Shown: in pieces, positions 45,855-58,102 of the stretch
How the letters are laid out: each line of letters opens with the position of its first letter
How positions within the stretch are numbered: the stretch's first letter is position 1
Position numbers and translations under genes: made by a program
Notes under the pieces: model-generated
The model's database searches: none
The model's input: only the letters and a program-made list of their open reading frames with translations
What the model was told of the DNA's origin: nothing
Assembly: GCA_033065855.1 (NCBI GenBank)
Contig: JAVXUO010000092.1
Span: forward strand, 1-64,000
Length of the DNA stretch: 64,000 nucleotides
DNA from: Escallonia rubra
Taxonomy: Eukaryota > Streptophyta > Magnoliopsida > Escalloniales > Escalloniaceae
Direction: 5' to 3'

Positions 45855-47264
45855 ATGGCAATCTGTCGTAATAATAATAGGCGAGCCAACAATCGAAATG
45901 CGCAGCGTCAAAACGTCACATGGAATGAGAATCCGCCAGATCTTCTGACTATCCTGGCAAATCAGCAAGCTCAGCTGACTCAGTTATTGGCGAACCAACA
46001 AGCTCAGCTAAATCAACAGAATCAGCCGAACCTTAATCCGAATCCTAACCACGGGCAGGCTCAGACTCGTAGCTTATTAGAGCAGTTTGACAAGAAGAAC
46101 GTAGAACCTTTTGGAGGTACAGACGATCCGATTGTGGCAGAGAAATGGATTTCTCGACTTGAGAAAGTATTTAGGCCTATGGGTTGCACTGATGAGGAAA
46201 AGATAGAACTCACAGTGTATAAGCTAGACGGGGAAGCAGACCACTGGTGGAAAACTATTGAGGATAGTAAAACGGTGGAACAACGCGAAGCGATGACATG
46301 GGATCAGTTTAAGGACTTGTTCTTCGACAGCTATTTTCCAAGGAGTGTAAAAGAACAAATGTATCGTGATTTTTTTAACTTAAGGCAGGGGGAGAACGAG
46401 AGTGTTGCTGAGTATGAGGTCAAGTTTACACGGCTGTCTCGTTATGGTAAGCAATTGGTTGCAAACGAGAAGGATAGAGTGCAGATGTTAACTTGGGGTC
46501 TCAAGCCTAGCATTAGGCAGCGCATTGTTCCGGTTCCAATAGACACGTATGTTCAGTGCGTTGACATTGCGAAGACTATCGAAGCTGAGGCTAGGGACTA
46601 TAGAGAGAAGAAGGACGCCAAGGCAGGCAAGAGAGACCGACCAGAAATATCCCAGCCACACACGGCACAGGGTGATGGAAAGCGCAGACAGACTTCTTCC
46701 TCGATTTCTTTTGGTCAGAGGGGCCAAGGTCAGAGATAGAGTCAGGGTCAGAGTAATTTCAGTAGGGGCTCTAGTCAGAACTTTGCTCAGAGGCCCCCAT
46801 CTTCAGGTTCCGACCCTATTTGTCAGAGGTGCAATAAACGACATGGCGGCCAGAGTTGCCATTGGGATACATGAGCATGCTTCAGGTGTGGCCAGAAGGG
46901 TCACCATATCAGAGATTGTCCTATTCCAGCATCAGGGCAATCTGGGCCGCAGGGTTCTGTTGCAGGGAGTACAGCCTCGGGCCCAAGGCAGAGTACGAGT
47001 CAGTCAACTGGAGGACAGAAACTTAGGACTACCGGTAGGGTGTTCAACATGACAGCTAAGGATGCATCGGGTTCGAAGGATGTGGTGGCAGGTACGATTC
47101 AGATTAACTTAATTGATGCACATGTATTGTTTGACTCTGGTGCCACACACTCTTTTGTTTCTTTTTCGTTTGCACGTCGCCTTGGGGTTGAACCCCAGTC
47201 TCTTGACTGTGAGTTGTCTGTGGGTACTCCTGTTGGGGATTCTGTGGTAGTTAGTCAGTATTGA
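45855..47264 (+). pseudogene. Gypsy gag, zinc knuckle and start of protease
   Basis: ATG 45855. N-terminal Gln/Asn-rich segment (residues ~30-70), then the capsid core FDKKNVEPFGGTDDPIVAEK, W...WKTIEDSKTVE, WDQFKDLFFDSYFPRSVKEQ and FFNLRQGENESVAEYEVKFT. A TAG at 46737-46739 stops this frame. The same frame continues with QRCNKRHGG, a second stop TGA at 46872-46874, and immediately the CCHC knuckle CFRCGQKGHHIRDC (RNA packaging). It then enters the protease with VLFDSGATHSFVSFSFARRL (D-S-G-A active site). A one-base loss near 47260 shifts the frame at SVVVSQ, and the pol segment follows in the next frame. Confidence 0.92.
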
Positions 47265-48667
47265 GGAATTGTAAGATCCACATTTGTGATAGGGACCTTC
47301 CTGGGGATCTAGTTCTTTTAGATATCCATGATTTTGACGTGATTTTGGGTATGGATTGGTTGGCATCCTATCATGCCTTAGTTGATTGCTTTGAGAAGCG
47401 AGTCCGTTTCTGTTTATCTGATTCATCTGAGTTTGAGTTTTGGGGTTCAAAGCCTAGCGGGTTGTCTATTATCTCAGCTATTTCGGCTCGTCGTATGCTT
47501 CGTAAGGGTTGTGAGGGTTACATTGCACACATCCTTGATACTAATCATGGAGGTGTTGAGATATCAGACGTACCGGTAGTACGTGACTTTCCTGAGGTGT
47601 TTCCCGAGGAGTTACTGGGAAAACCCATTGATCGTGAGATTGAATTCACGATTGATTTGGTGTCTGGTGCGGCACCTATTTCCAAGGCTTCGTATCGAAT
47701 GGCGCCTACAAAAATGAAGAAGTTAAAGGATCAGCTTCAAAAGCTACTAGATAGGGGGTTTATACGGCCCAGTGTTTCACCCTGGGGTGCCCCTGTCTTG
47801 TTTGTCAAGAAGAAGGATGGCACGTTGAGACTTTGCATTGACTACCGTGAGTTGAATAAGATCACCATACGTAACAAATACCCGTTGCCGCGTATAGATG
47901 ATTTGTTTGACCAACTTTAGGGAGCGAGATTTTTCTCAAAAATAGATCTACGTTCTGGATACCATCAGCTAAAAGTTAGGACAGAGGATGTGTCAAAGAC
48001 CGCATTTAGGACTCGTTACGGTCATTACGAGTTCTTAGTGATGCCTTTCGGGTTGACTAATGCTCCTGCTGCTTTTATGGATCTGATGAATCGTGTGTTT
48101 AGGCAGTATTTGGATAAGTTTGTTATTATTTTCATTGATGACATTTTGGTATACTCTAAGTCAGAGGAGGAGCATAGTGAGCACCTGAAAATTATCTTAC
48201 AGACTTTGAAGGACAACCAGTTGTATGCAAAATTAAAGAAATGCGAGTTTTGGCTTGAGCAAGTTACATTTCTGGGACATGTGGTGTCTAAGGATGGAAT
48301 AGCTGTTGACCCCTCTAAGATTGCGGCGGTGACTGATTGGCAGAGGCCTAGCACTGTTACTGAAGTAAGAAGCTTTTTGGGATTGGCAGGTTACTACCGT
48401 CGATTTGTAGAAGGTTTTTCGAGAATAGCAATGCCTTTGACTCAGTTGACTAAGAAGAACACCCGATTTGTTTGGAGTGAGGAGTGTGAAGCTAGTTTTC
48501 AAGAACTGAAGAAGAGGTTGGTGTCTGCACCTGTATTAACCTTACCATCTGGTTCTGGAGGTTTTGTGATATATAGTGATGCCTCCAAGAGAGGTTTAGG
48601 TTGTGTTTTAATGCAGCATGGTATAAGCCTTACGAGCAGAACTACCCCACCCATGATCTTGAGTTAG
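47261..48667 (+). pseudogene. Gypsy pol: protease C-terminus and reverse transcriptase
   Basis: Open from 47261: [30 protein letters not shown] (protease end), then RT from about 47650 with [20 protein letters not shown] ([11 protein letters not shown] in sequence), [20 protein letters not shown] and [15 protein letters not shown] at 47918-47920 interrupts. The same frame resumes with [36 protein letters not shown] and [15 protein letters not shown] (the catalytic IDD). Connection/RNase H start: [20 protein letters not shown] and [19 protein letters not shown]. After LMQHG at about 48622 a deletion of roughly 30 bases shifts the frame; the remainder to 48667 is out of frame. Confidence 0.95.
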
Positions 48668-50478
48668 CAGCTGTGATATTTGCTTTGAAGATATGGAGGC
48701 ACTACTTGTATGGTGAGACCTGTGAGATATATACTGACCATAAAAGTCTTAAGTATATTTTCACCCAGAAGGAGCTGAACATGAGACAGAGGCGTTGGTT
48801 GGAGCTTTTGAAAGACTATGACTGCACGATTCACTATCACCCGGGTAAGGCGAATGTCGTGGCCGACGCACTCAGCAGGAAGAGCACAGGAAACCTAGCA
48901 GCACTTATCACCTGTCAACCCCAATTATTAGAAGACATGAAGAACCTGGATCTGGAGATCAGATGGCAAGATGGTGGAGAGTACTTGGCTGCATTGCAGG
49001 TACAACCTACCTTGATTAACAGGATCAAGGAAGCTCAAGATGGAGATTCTGGTATAGTTCGCATTATCGAGAACATTAACAATGGAAAACAGTCTGAGTT
49101 CAGAGTTGATGAGCACGGTGTAGTTTGGTTCCATAAGAGACTTTGTGTACCGGCAGATATGTCCTTGAGGAGGGAATTATTGTCAGAGGCTCATAACTCT
49201 AGTTTCTCTATCCACCCAGGAGGAACAAAGATGTATCATGACCTTAAGGAACATTTTTGGTGGAGCGGCATGAAGTCGGATATAGCAGAATTTGTCTCTC
49301 ATTGCTTGGTCTGTCAAAGAGTGAAGACAGAGCATTAGAAGCCTAGCGGACCACTTCAGCCACTTGAGATTCCGCAGTGGAAGTGGGAGCATGTAACAAC
49401 TGATTTTGTGGTAGGCTTACCGAGGACAGTCAAGGGTTTTGACACTATTTGGGTTATTGTTGATAGGTTGACAAAGTCTGCACATTTCATTCCAATCCGA
49501 GCTACAGTACCATTATCTGAGCTAGTGAAAATATATATTGATGAGATAGTGAGATTGCATGGAGTACCATTATCAATAGTGTCAGATCGAGATCCGCATT
49601 TTACTTCAAAATTCTGGAGGAGCTTCCAGAATTCCATGGGTACCGATCTCTATTTTAGCACCGCTTACCACCCACAGACAGATGGGCAGTCTGAACGTAC
49701 TATTCAGACACTAGAGGACATGTTGAGAGCTTGCACACTAGACCTCGGTGGTAGCTGGTATAGCCATTTACCTTTAGTTGAGTTTGCCTACAATAACAGC
49801 TATCAGGCAAGTATTAAGATGGCACCGTTTGAGGCATTGTATGGACGGAGGTGCAGGACTCCACTATGCTGGGATGAGGTAGGAGAGAGATGGTTATTGG
49901 GACCAGAGTTGGTACAGTTGACTACTCAAAAAGTTAATTTGATTCGGGAACGTCTCAAAGTAGCTCAGGACAGACAACGCAGTTATACATCTCACCGTCG
50001 TCGCGAACTTGAATTTGAGGTGGGCGATCACGTGTTTTTGAGAGTTTCACCTTGGAAGGGGGTGATGCGTTTCGGTAAGAAGAGCAAGCTTAGCCCTAGA
50101 TTTGTTGGGCCATTCGAGATTTTGGAGAGGATCGGTCCCGTGGCTTACAAAGTTGCACTGCCGCCAGAGCTTTCACACATTCATAATGTTTTCCATGTTT
50201 CGAATCTGAGGAAGTACGTTTATGATCCGACGCACATTGTGCCGTATGAGCCTTTATCAGTACAGGAGGACCTTTCCTACGAAGAACAACCAGTTGAGAT
50301 TCTTGACCGTCGTGATCAGGTGTTAAGGACGAAAGTCATTCTCTTAGTTAAGATACTATGGCGAAACCACGAAATTGAGGAGGCTACTTGGGAATCTGAA
50401 GAATATATGCGACGTACTTATCCGCACCTTTTTGTGCCTCAGGTACATTTTGATTCCGAGGACGGAATTCTTATTTAG
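48601..50478 (+). pseudogene. Gypsy RNase H, integrase and chromodomain-like C-terminus
   Basis: From about 48625: [31 protein letters not shown] and [17 protein letters not shown] (RNase H). The integrase zinc-binding segment has [11 protein letters not shown] ... HCLVCQRVK. One TAG at 49336-49338 splits the frame. The core continues WEHVTTDFVVGLPRTVKGFD (first Asp), SIVSDRDPHFTSKFWRS (second Asp) and YHPQTDGQSERTIQTLED (Glu). C-terminal GPFEILERIGPVAYKVALP and HNVFHVSNLRKYV precede EILDRRDQVLRTKVILLVKI and LWRNHEIEEATWESE, a chromodomain-like tail typical of plant chromoviruses. Stops at 50476-50478, next to the polypurine tract. Confidence 0.95.
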
Positions 50479-50488
50479 GGGGGGATGA
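50477..50488 (+). other. Polypurine tract of the Gypsy element
   Basis: AGGGGGGGATGA immediately before the 3' LTR, overlapping the end of the integrase stop codon. It primes plus-strand synthesis in this class. Confidence 0.93.
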
Positions 50489-52197
50489 TGTTAGACCCCT
50501 CATATTTAAATGCTTAAAAAAAAGAAAATTAAATTAGATAATATGGGGACGTGTTGGGTATTTTAGAATTATAATTATGTTAGGAATATAAGTATTTATA
50601 TTTCTTTAGGTATCTGATGATTACAATATATTCTTAGGGGTAGAAGAAACTTCAGAGCCTCCAGAGAATTCCTAGAAAGAAACTTTGGAGATTTTGATCA
50701 TCACTTTGAGGTAAGTTTAATTTTAATTTTGAGATTGAGATTTGTGGTAAAAATCGCATAAATTGTTGTGGCTGATAGAATTCTAATTGAAAGTTTGGGT
50801 ATCTTTACATTAGGGTTTGGATACAATTTATTTGAAGGGATCAAGATTTTGGGTTTAGACACGATCAGAGGTAAGGGTTTATTATTTTCAAAATCTGAAT
50901 CAGCGTTGGATCGATCAAATCTATGCTTGTGAATATCTTCTTTTCGCGTATGATCTATAATTTTCTTTCTATGAATTAAAATCGCGTAACCGAATCGTTG
51001 AGCGTTAATCTGTAGACTGGATTAATGGGCTCGTCGTGATTTTTCTTTTTCTGTCTTCTTGTTAAGGCGTTACATGCAGCCTCAGAATTTAGCCTCGATT
51101 TCTGTGCGATTTGGCTGTCAACCGTTTTTCCTAGCGGCATGACTTTTCATTTTATTCTGCTGCTTTGCTGACTTTGTTGTGTGTGCGAATCAATGGCCTC
51201 TTCACGTGGCCTGTTACTGTGTCATCAGTATACTTCAATCATTGAGCATACGCTGTGTAAAATTCTAAAATCTCCATGTTAATGTCATGCATGGGTTCTT
51301 ATATCATGCATACATGTCTCATGATTGCCTACTTTTTCATTATCACACATTATAATTCTATCCAGCTTAGACAGATTCTGTCACTCCCTTAAAAGAAACT
51401 GTTTACATGGATAATTCTATTATTCATTAGTTTACATGGTCTAGGCAACTTGTTGGTACCTCGCCTGATTTATTGAATTTAAGTGTTAAAACTATCTGAG
51501 CCATGTCACAGTGTATGTGACTTTTCTGTTTCTGACTTACCCACGTGGATTGGAACGTGGGCTAGCTCAGAGGGATGAGCTAGAGATCGCGATCTTATTT
51601 TCTGAACCTGGTTCCACGTGTCAGTGATGACATGTGTGACCTTATTCTGAATGGCTCTCTAGTGTCAGTTTCTGTATAAGAATACATTTTGAAATTTTGT
51701 CTTTCTACGAAACATATTTTGTATTTTGACAATTCTGGTTCGTATATGTTCTGTTAAAATTCTGTACGTCCGATCTTGTTTTCTCAGATATCTTTATATC
51801 CCATTTTGATTGGTCCGTTGAGCGACCTTACTGGGCATTTGGCTCACCCCCCCTTATTATTTTACTTTCAGGTGATCAGTAGAGGGGATTGGATTACGGA
51901 CCTATCAATTTGACTGAGAGCTAGCGGTTTAATCTCAGAGCTACTTTGATTATTTTATTTTCTTTTAGAAATTATAATAAGAGGAAATATTTGGATTTCA
52001 ATGTTTCATTTGGAACTCCTTGTAGGAGTAAATTTGGGATTAAATTACTGTTTTAGGCCTATTTGACATTTAATTGTGTAAATTGGAGATTTTCTGATTA
52101 GATGCTCTGAATAACCTATTTGGGAGACTTTTGAAAACTTGAGGTTTTCTGACTTTGTTTATTTGATATTAACGCTTCGAAAATTCGGGGCGTTACA
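50489..52197 (+). repeat. 3' LTR of the Gypsy element
   Basis: 1709 bp, about 99% identical by eye to 44016-45717. Differences include cat/cgt near 51040, gcgtttcatg/gcgttacatg near 51070, a C-run length change near 51850 and gctccga/gcttcga near 52178. Most are transitions. Confidence 0.97.
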
Positions 52198-52202
52198 ATC
52201 TT

Positions 52203-53343
52203 ACATGTTCATCAGTGTGTTTCTATGCTTTTTAAAAGAATTACATCAACAATGCTTAAGATTGTAACACTGTTAATGGTAGCTCCCAATTGCAGCACAA
52301 CTGCTTATTGGTTTGAGTTGCTACAGCTTTTGGCCAGCTCAAGATTCTGTAGAACATCCATATCTGTATTTTTGCAATAATTTCAGAGCTCCTTTGTTGA
52401 TTGCCACTGAAAATTCTCTGATTTCTCTTTTTACAAATGCTGTAAGCTGTAACAGCCAATGCTAGTTTACTCAATCAGGTATGTAGCTTCCTACATAGCT
52501 GATTCCATATATCCTTTGCCATAGTGCATTCCATAAAGAGGCGCTCAATTGTTTCACTAATCTTAGAGCATACACTGCAATGATCTTCAGTCACCACATT
52601 CCAGGCTTTAAGTTTGTCCTTGGTCCTTAATTTCCTTTTGCATAAAAGCCATAGTATAAAGGCACATTTTGGTATGTGTCCAGAAAACCATACCATTTTC
52701 CCCCATTTCACTGTAGGGCTTTTTGGTCTTAATGCATTCCAAGCTGAATTAATGCTGAACTTGCCATTAGGGTTAGACAACCATTTTGTGTAATCTTCAC
52801 TTCCACCCATAATATGATATGCTGAGAGCTGGTTGTTCAACAGTCTTAAGCTTGAAGATCTTGTAGGGATGTTTCATCCCCCTTGTTCCTCTGCTTCATT
52901 CACTTTCAGATTCAAAGCACTAGCAACATCATACACAATTCTGAGCTCATATTGTTGTACAAGAGGGCCATTAAGTAGCCAATTATCTAACCAAATCCAA
53001 GTCTGACAATATGTTTTGCCTTATCAGTCCTTTGTAGTGGTACTTCATGGCAATATGTTTTGTCTTATCAGTCCTCTGTCCTTTTTTTTATTCTGAATTC
53101 ATTTTGTACATCCTCCAAAGTACCTACCAGTGCAGGACCTTTAACATTTGTTTCATTCTTAGTTACATTTTTAGAATTCCCCAAACTCTTTCCTGAGGAT
53201 TTTATCTTCCCTGTCACCATGAGGTTGAGCATAAGTTTTATTTGCTTCCTGCCATAGCCTGATTGCTTGTGATCTGGCCTGTGGCAAATGCCATTGATTA
53301 TTGTCTTGAATATCTCAGCAACTGCTTTTGCTTTATAGACCAC
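52203..53343 (-). mobile_element. LINE 3' fragment (RT tail, zf-RVT region), 5'-truncated
   Basis: Minus strand from about 52980: IWLDNWLLNGPLVQQYELRI then VYDVASALNL, a LINE post-RT motif. A stop at about 52870 follows, then 52840-52475 with SIMGG-like start, W..NPNGKFSINSAWNALRP and HIPKCAFILWLLCKRKLRTK, C.VCS.I.ET..RLF.EC (the zf-RVT region), and 52474-52256 AYSICKKRNQRIFSG. Frame 53343-53068 upstream is Lys-rich and unrecognised; it may or may not belong to the LINE. A local duplication (caatatgttttgycttatca at about 53007 and 53052) marks the upstream border. The 3' UTR continues beyond the Gypsy insertion to the A tail at 43970-43963. Confidence 0.75.
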
Positions 53344-53880
53344 CTAGCACAGTTTCAAGGGATAGTTTCCATCCCTCATCTAGTCATATCTAAACTGTTG
53401 CAATGCTTGAAAAGTAAAAATAGAAAAAACTTGATCTAAAAAGATTCTACACTATCACTAATTAGGGTTCATGTTGCATTGGTGATACTGTCTTAATATC
53501 TGGGAATAATATGTGGTTTTTAGTTTGGTCAGGTTTATAAAAATTATCAAAAGCATAGGGCTTCTGACTCTCTCCAGAATTGCACTTCTTTGAAGCAAAA
53601 CTGTAAACGGTATGCTTTCTTTCACCCTCTTTCTCTATTCCTTAATAGATTTCCTTATTAGGGATGGTGAGATTGTCTTTTGTATTTATGAGAGACCTTG
53701 TGCATTTGGATATGTGTCTGATCTTATTGATTGTGCGTGACATGAAAATGCTAGAAAGATATAGGTCATTTAACTTATTGGTCATGACATGAAACTGGTT
53801 TGCTTTTTGAAATGTCTTAGTTCTTCCCTGTACTTCGCTTTTCTCTTATTTTATGGTGAAATTGTGATAGGGTGTTGAAG

Positions 53881-56800
53881 ATGGATAGGACTTGGATGTC
53901 AGTGAATTTTAGATATTGTGAAGAGTACAAGCTTGGAATAAACCAGTTTATGCAGTTTGCTGTGTCTAATATGGGTAGTAATGCTATGCTAGCGTGTCCT
54001 TGTCGCAAATGCTTGAACGTTAACAGATTATATCCATCAGTGGTTAGGGAACATCTTTTTGATAATGGGATTCAGCAGAGTTACACACATTGGGTATATC
54101 ACGGGGAAAGGTATGATAGTAGATCATATAGGACCTCTGATAATAATGATAATGAGAATGGGAATGGCGATAATGAAGACATCAGAGACAATGGTCAACA
54201 AGAAGCTGATAGGATAGATGAGCTGATTAATAATGTATGCAGGGGAAACTTTATTGAAATAGAACCTCAAGAAGGAATTGAACCAAGGGATAAAAGTGAA
54301 AGTAATACATACAACTTAAATGAAGATGAAGCATGAAAGTTCTATAAAATGTTAAGAGAAGCACAGTGTGAGCTATATCCTGGCTGCACCTCTTTTACAA
54401 CATTATCCTTTATCATTCACATGCTTCACTTAAAGGTTTTACACAAATGGAGCCAGAAATCAGTTACCATGATGCTAGGGTTATTGAGTGCGGCTTTTCC
54501 CAATTGCAAAAAGCTTCCTAAGTCCTATTATGAGGCTAAAAACATGTTGCGGGGACTAGGATTGTCATATACAAGGATCCACGCGTGCAAATATGATTGT
54601 GTTCTGTTTTGGAAGGATAATGCTGACAAAGATAAGTGCCCAAAATGTGGTGAACTAGATGGCAAGCTGACAATGGTAAGGGCAAGAAAGTTCCCCACAA
54701 AAACTTTCGCCATTTTCCAATTAAACCTAGGCTCAAAAGATTCTACATGTCTAAGGAAACAACTGCTAACATGAACTGGCATAAAGATAAACGGCTAGAT
54801 GATGGGAAAGTCTTAAGGCACCCAGCCGATGGCATAACATGGAAGGAATTTGACAAAGAGCATGAGTTGTTCGCACAAGAGGCTCGAAATATTAGGTTTG
54901 GACTAGCAACTGATGGTTTTAATCCATTTGGTAACATGAGTACATCTTATAGCATGTGGCTGGTAATTGTGATACCATACAATCTGCCCACTTGGATGCT
55001 CATGAAGGAGCAATACATGATGATGTCGTTACTTATTCCTGGTCCTAAGGCGCCAGGGAAAGACTTTGATGTCTACATGCAGCCACTTATAGATGAGTTA
55101 AAAGAGCTTTGGGAATACGGGCTCCCAACATATGATGCTTCTACTAAAGAGTATTTTCAGATGCATGCAGCTGTGATTTGGACTATAAGTGACTTTCCGG
55201 CATATTCATATTTTTCATCGTGGAGTACGAAAGGGTACTTAGTTTGTCCCACATGCAATGAGGATACAAGTTCACAAAAATTGAGGAGTAAGATAGGTTA
55301 CACAGGACATCGTCGACTCTTAGATGAGAATCATCCATGGCGGAGGAGCAAGGAATTCAATGGTAAGCTTGAGAAAAGAAAGAGACCTAGGGAGTATTCA
55401 AGCGATGATGTACTAGAGCAGTTGGTACATGTTCCAGATCACAGACCGGGGAAGCATCCAAGCAATAAGAAAAGAAAGCGTACAGCTGATGAACTAAATT
55501 GGATTAAGAGGAGTATATTTTTTGATTTGCCTTATTGGCCAACTCTAAAGTTAAGACATAATCTCGATGTTATGCACATCGAGAAAAATGTTTGTGATAA
55601 TGTGTTGGGGACTTTACTTGATATTGAGGGGAAAACAAAGGATACTGTGAAGGCAAGAGAGGATCTGAAGGACATGAATATAAGGAAGGAATTATATCTA
55701 CATGCAAATAGTAATGGTACGTATACAATGCTGCCTGCGCGTTACACCTTGACAAAGAAAGAAAAGAAAGGGTATTGTGAGTTCTTAAAGGCAGTGAAAT
55801 TTCCAGATGGATATGCATCTAACATATCACAATGTGCAAATGTTGGTGATGGCAAGGTATCCGGCATGAAAAGTCATGATTGCCATGTTATGCTACAACA
55901 GTCGATCCCAGTTGGTATGCGTGGATACTTGCCCAAGGATGTCCATGGTCCATTGGTTGAATTGGGAGAGTTTTTCAAGTCTTTATGCTCTAAGACATTG
56001 GAAGTGGAAGAGGTAGAAAGGCTAGAGAAAGACATCGTCTTTATCCTCTCTAAGTTGGAAAGGATATTCCCACCTGCATTTTTTGATGTCATGGTCCACC
56101 TAGTAGTTCACTTGCCACGTGAGGCCTTACTTGGGGGGCCAGTTTCTTGCCGTTGGATGTATCCAATTGAGAGGCACCTGGGCTCTTTGAAGCAGTATGT
56201 AAGCAATAAAGCCCGTCCCGAAGGCTCAATTGCAGAGGCCGTCTCCATTACCGAATGCTTAACATTTTGTTCGATGTATCTTAATGATGTAGAGACTAGG
56301 TTCAATCAAGAAGAGCGCAATTATGATGACGGGGAAGTGGATCAGCAGGATGAAACATTTCCTTTCACACAAATGGTTCGTCCATTTGGCGCTTCAAAGC
56401 TTGAATTCATACCATCCGAAGAACTAGAAAAAATGCAGTGGTATATCCTCAATAACTGTGATGAAGTTGATGACTTTAAAGCGTAAGTCCACAACTTTGG
56501 GTGTTATTTTACCAATTCATTTCAGTAAGTATTCTGTTTTTTATTGCTATGGTGTCTCATACTTGTATGTTTAATGCTTAGTGAGCACAAGGCAGAGTTA
56601 GAGAACCAATGTTCTCTTAATGTAACTAGGAGGCATCAAGAGGAGTTTCCAAACTGGTTTAAGAACCGTGTAAGTTATTGAACAGGTTGCCTTTTTATTT
56701 TTTTCAAGGATCTCTAGTTTATTTGCTTATAGTGTTTCATGTCATTTGTTTAGATAATGAAGTCATACAATGAGAAACTACCTGAAGCTACCGATGTTAT

Positions 56801-57512
56801 ATATGCACTTGCATGCGGGCCTGACGTACGGTGGAAGCGATATCCTGCTTGTATTGTAAATAATGTTAGGTTTCACACAAAAGATTGTGATAGTCATCGT
56901 AAGACTCAAAATAGTGGCCTGGTTGTTGAATGTGAGCACGAGGGAGCGACGATTGACTACTATGGTGTCTTGACTGATGTGATTGAGTTGAAATACATTA
57001 GAGACAAGATAGTTGTTTTATTGAAGTGTGAATGGTTCAACACTAATCCTAAAACATGAATATACATCACTGAGGGTTTCACGAGCATTAAAATTACTGG
57101 TCATTGGTACCAAAGTCAGCCATATGTGTTAGCGAGTCAGGCAAACCAGGTCTATTATGTTAATGACACAAAGTTAGGGGCAAATTAGCAAGTGGTGCAA
57201 AGGTTTAAACACAGACACTTGTGGGATATACCGGAAACTGAGCCTATTGACATGGTCATTGAAAGTGAAGAAGTTTATCAAGAAAATGGCTCACCAACAG
57301 TACGACGAAGTGTTCAGATTGATCAGAATGAAGTGGGTGAGTTGCTTAGGCACGATGCTGAACCGATCATTGTTGAGAGAGTCACAGAGCCTGTTGAGGG
57401 TCCTCAAGAGATCAGAGACGACGAAGAGGATGATACACTTATCAAGTATTCTGGTGATGAAGAAGACATATTATGCAGTGAGGATGATGATAGTGATGCA
57501 AAAGATATATAA
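53881..57512 (+). pseudogene. TNP2: CACTA TNP2 transposase, interrupted
   Basis: Catalytic transposase of the CACTA element. ATG 53881 starts the transposase-associated domain (MDRTWM ... YEEYKLGINQF-like, CPCRKC, HLFDNGI...YTHWVYHGE). After a TGA at 54334-54336 the same frame goes on with KFYKMLREAQCELYPGC and CVLFWKDNADKDKCPKCGE. A one-base loss near 54680-54740 shifts to the long frame ending 56486: MNWHKDKRLDDGKVLRHPAD, PGKDFDVYMQPLIDELKELW (catalytic Asp region), RHNLDVMHIEKNVCDN (catalytic Asp/Glu region), then the DUF4218-type domain with GYLPKDVHGPLVELGEFFKS and RWMYPIERHLGSLKQYV. Introns 56483-56581 and 56670-56753 have GT-AG borders and correct phase. The last exon carries the DUF4216-type domain (RWKRYPACIVNNVRFHTKDC, NSGLVV, YYGVLTDVIEL, YQSQPYVLASQANQVYYV), with stops at 57057 and 57186, and an acidic tail. 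Three nonsense codons and one frameshift disable it. Confidence 0.93.
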
Positions 57513-57726
57513 ACTTCTTATATTTCAAATACATCAATGAACATGTGAAACTGTTGTATATGCTCTGTGTTTTTTGCGTGTGAAACTACTATATATGTTA
57601 AGTGTTGCTTTAATTTCTCTTCTAACCGTAGCTCCTAGTCTAAATTATGACATTTAAAGTAACCTAACCTTCAATGCTACACGCATATCGACTGCCGGAC
57701 TTTTACATTTACGCTGCATTACGTTG

Positions 57727-58020
57727 ATATGTCAAGTAAGCAGGTGAGTAACTGGCATGAATTCCTCAAACAGAGTCCACAGAGCAGTGGACCAAGAAAT
57801 CTAACGCGTTTACGGAAGTGATTGGCATCACAAATGCCAAATGAGGTAGTCACTCAACCTCGAAAGGCTTCAGCATTCGATGTACAGGGAGAAGCCACAC
57901 CTACCAGCATCAATGCTAGATCAATCACTTCAGCTCAAATGGCTTCCCCCGGCGATGTGGCATGTGCAACTGTCAACCCATAAGTTGAATCTCCTGCTAG
58001 TAGTGTTGGTATGATCATAT
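57727..58020 (+). pseudogene. Upstream exon(s) of the TnpA-like gene, one stop
   Basis: ATG at about 57729 reads MSSKQVSNWHEFLKQSPQSS and GPRNLTRLRK, then TGA, LASQMPNEVVTQPRKASAFD and VQGEATPTSINARSITSAQM. The Ser/Pro/Thr-rich composition suits the N-terminus of a TnpA/Ptta-like protein. It is joined to the next exon at 58103 through an intron with a good acceptor (tttgtaagtgcag). The first stop could fall within a further intron, so the start of this gene is not settled. Confidence 0.45.
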
Positions 58021-58102
58021 GCAATTAAGATGGTCTACCTTTAACAATAGCCTTGCCGACGTGTTAAATGCTACCTAAAGTCACATGGTTTTGTAAGTGC
58101 AG

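Larger units (their letters stand above)
44016..52197 (+). mobile_element. Ty3/Gypsy LTR retrotransposon, chromovirus (Tekay/Del-like), 8.2 kb
   Basis: Perfect 5-bp target duplication ATCTT at 44011-44015 and 52198-52202. LTRs of 1702 and 1709 bp begin TGTTAGACCCCTCAT and end GGGGCGTTACA. The primer binding site TGGTATCAGAGC (initiator-Met tRNA type) is at 45720-45731, and the polypurine tract AGGGGGGGATGA at 50477-50488. Internal region of 4.77 kb in the order gag, protease, RT, RNase H, integrase, chromodomain-like tail. By eye the LTRs differ at about 17 substitutions plus a few small indels, roughly 1%, so the insertion is young. Even so the coding region has four nonsense codons, one frameshift and one small deletion, so it is non-autonomous. 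Confidence 0.97.

Noticed and set aside
53068..53343. Minus-strand 91-codon frame as a separate gene
   Set aside because: Lys-rich, unrecognised, inside the CACTA next to LINE sequence; more likely part of the LINE remnant.
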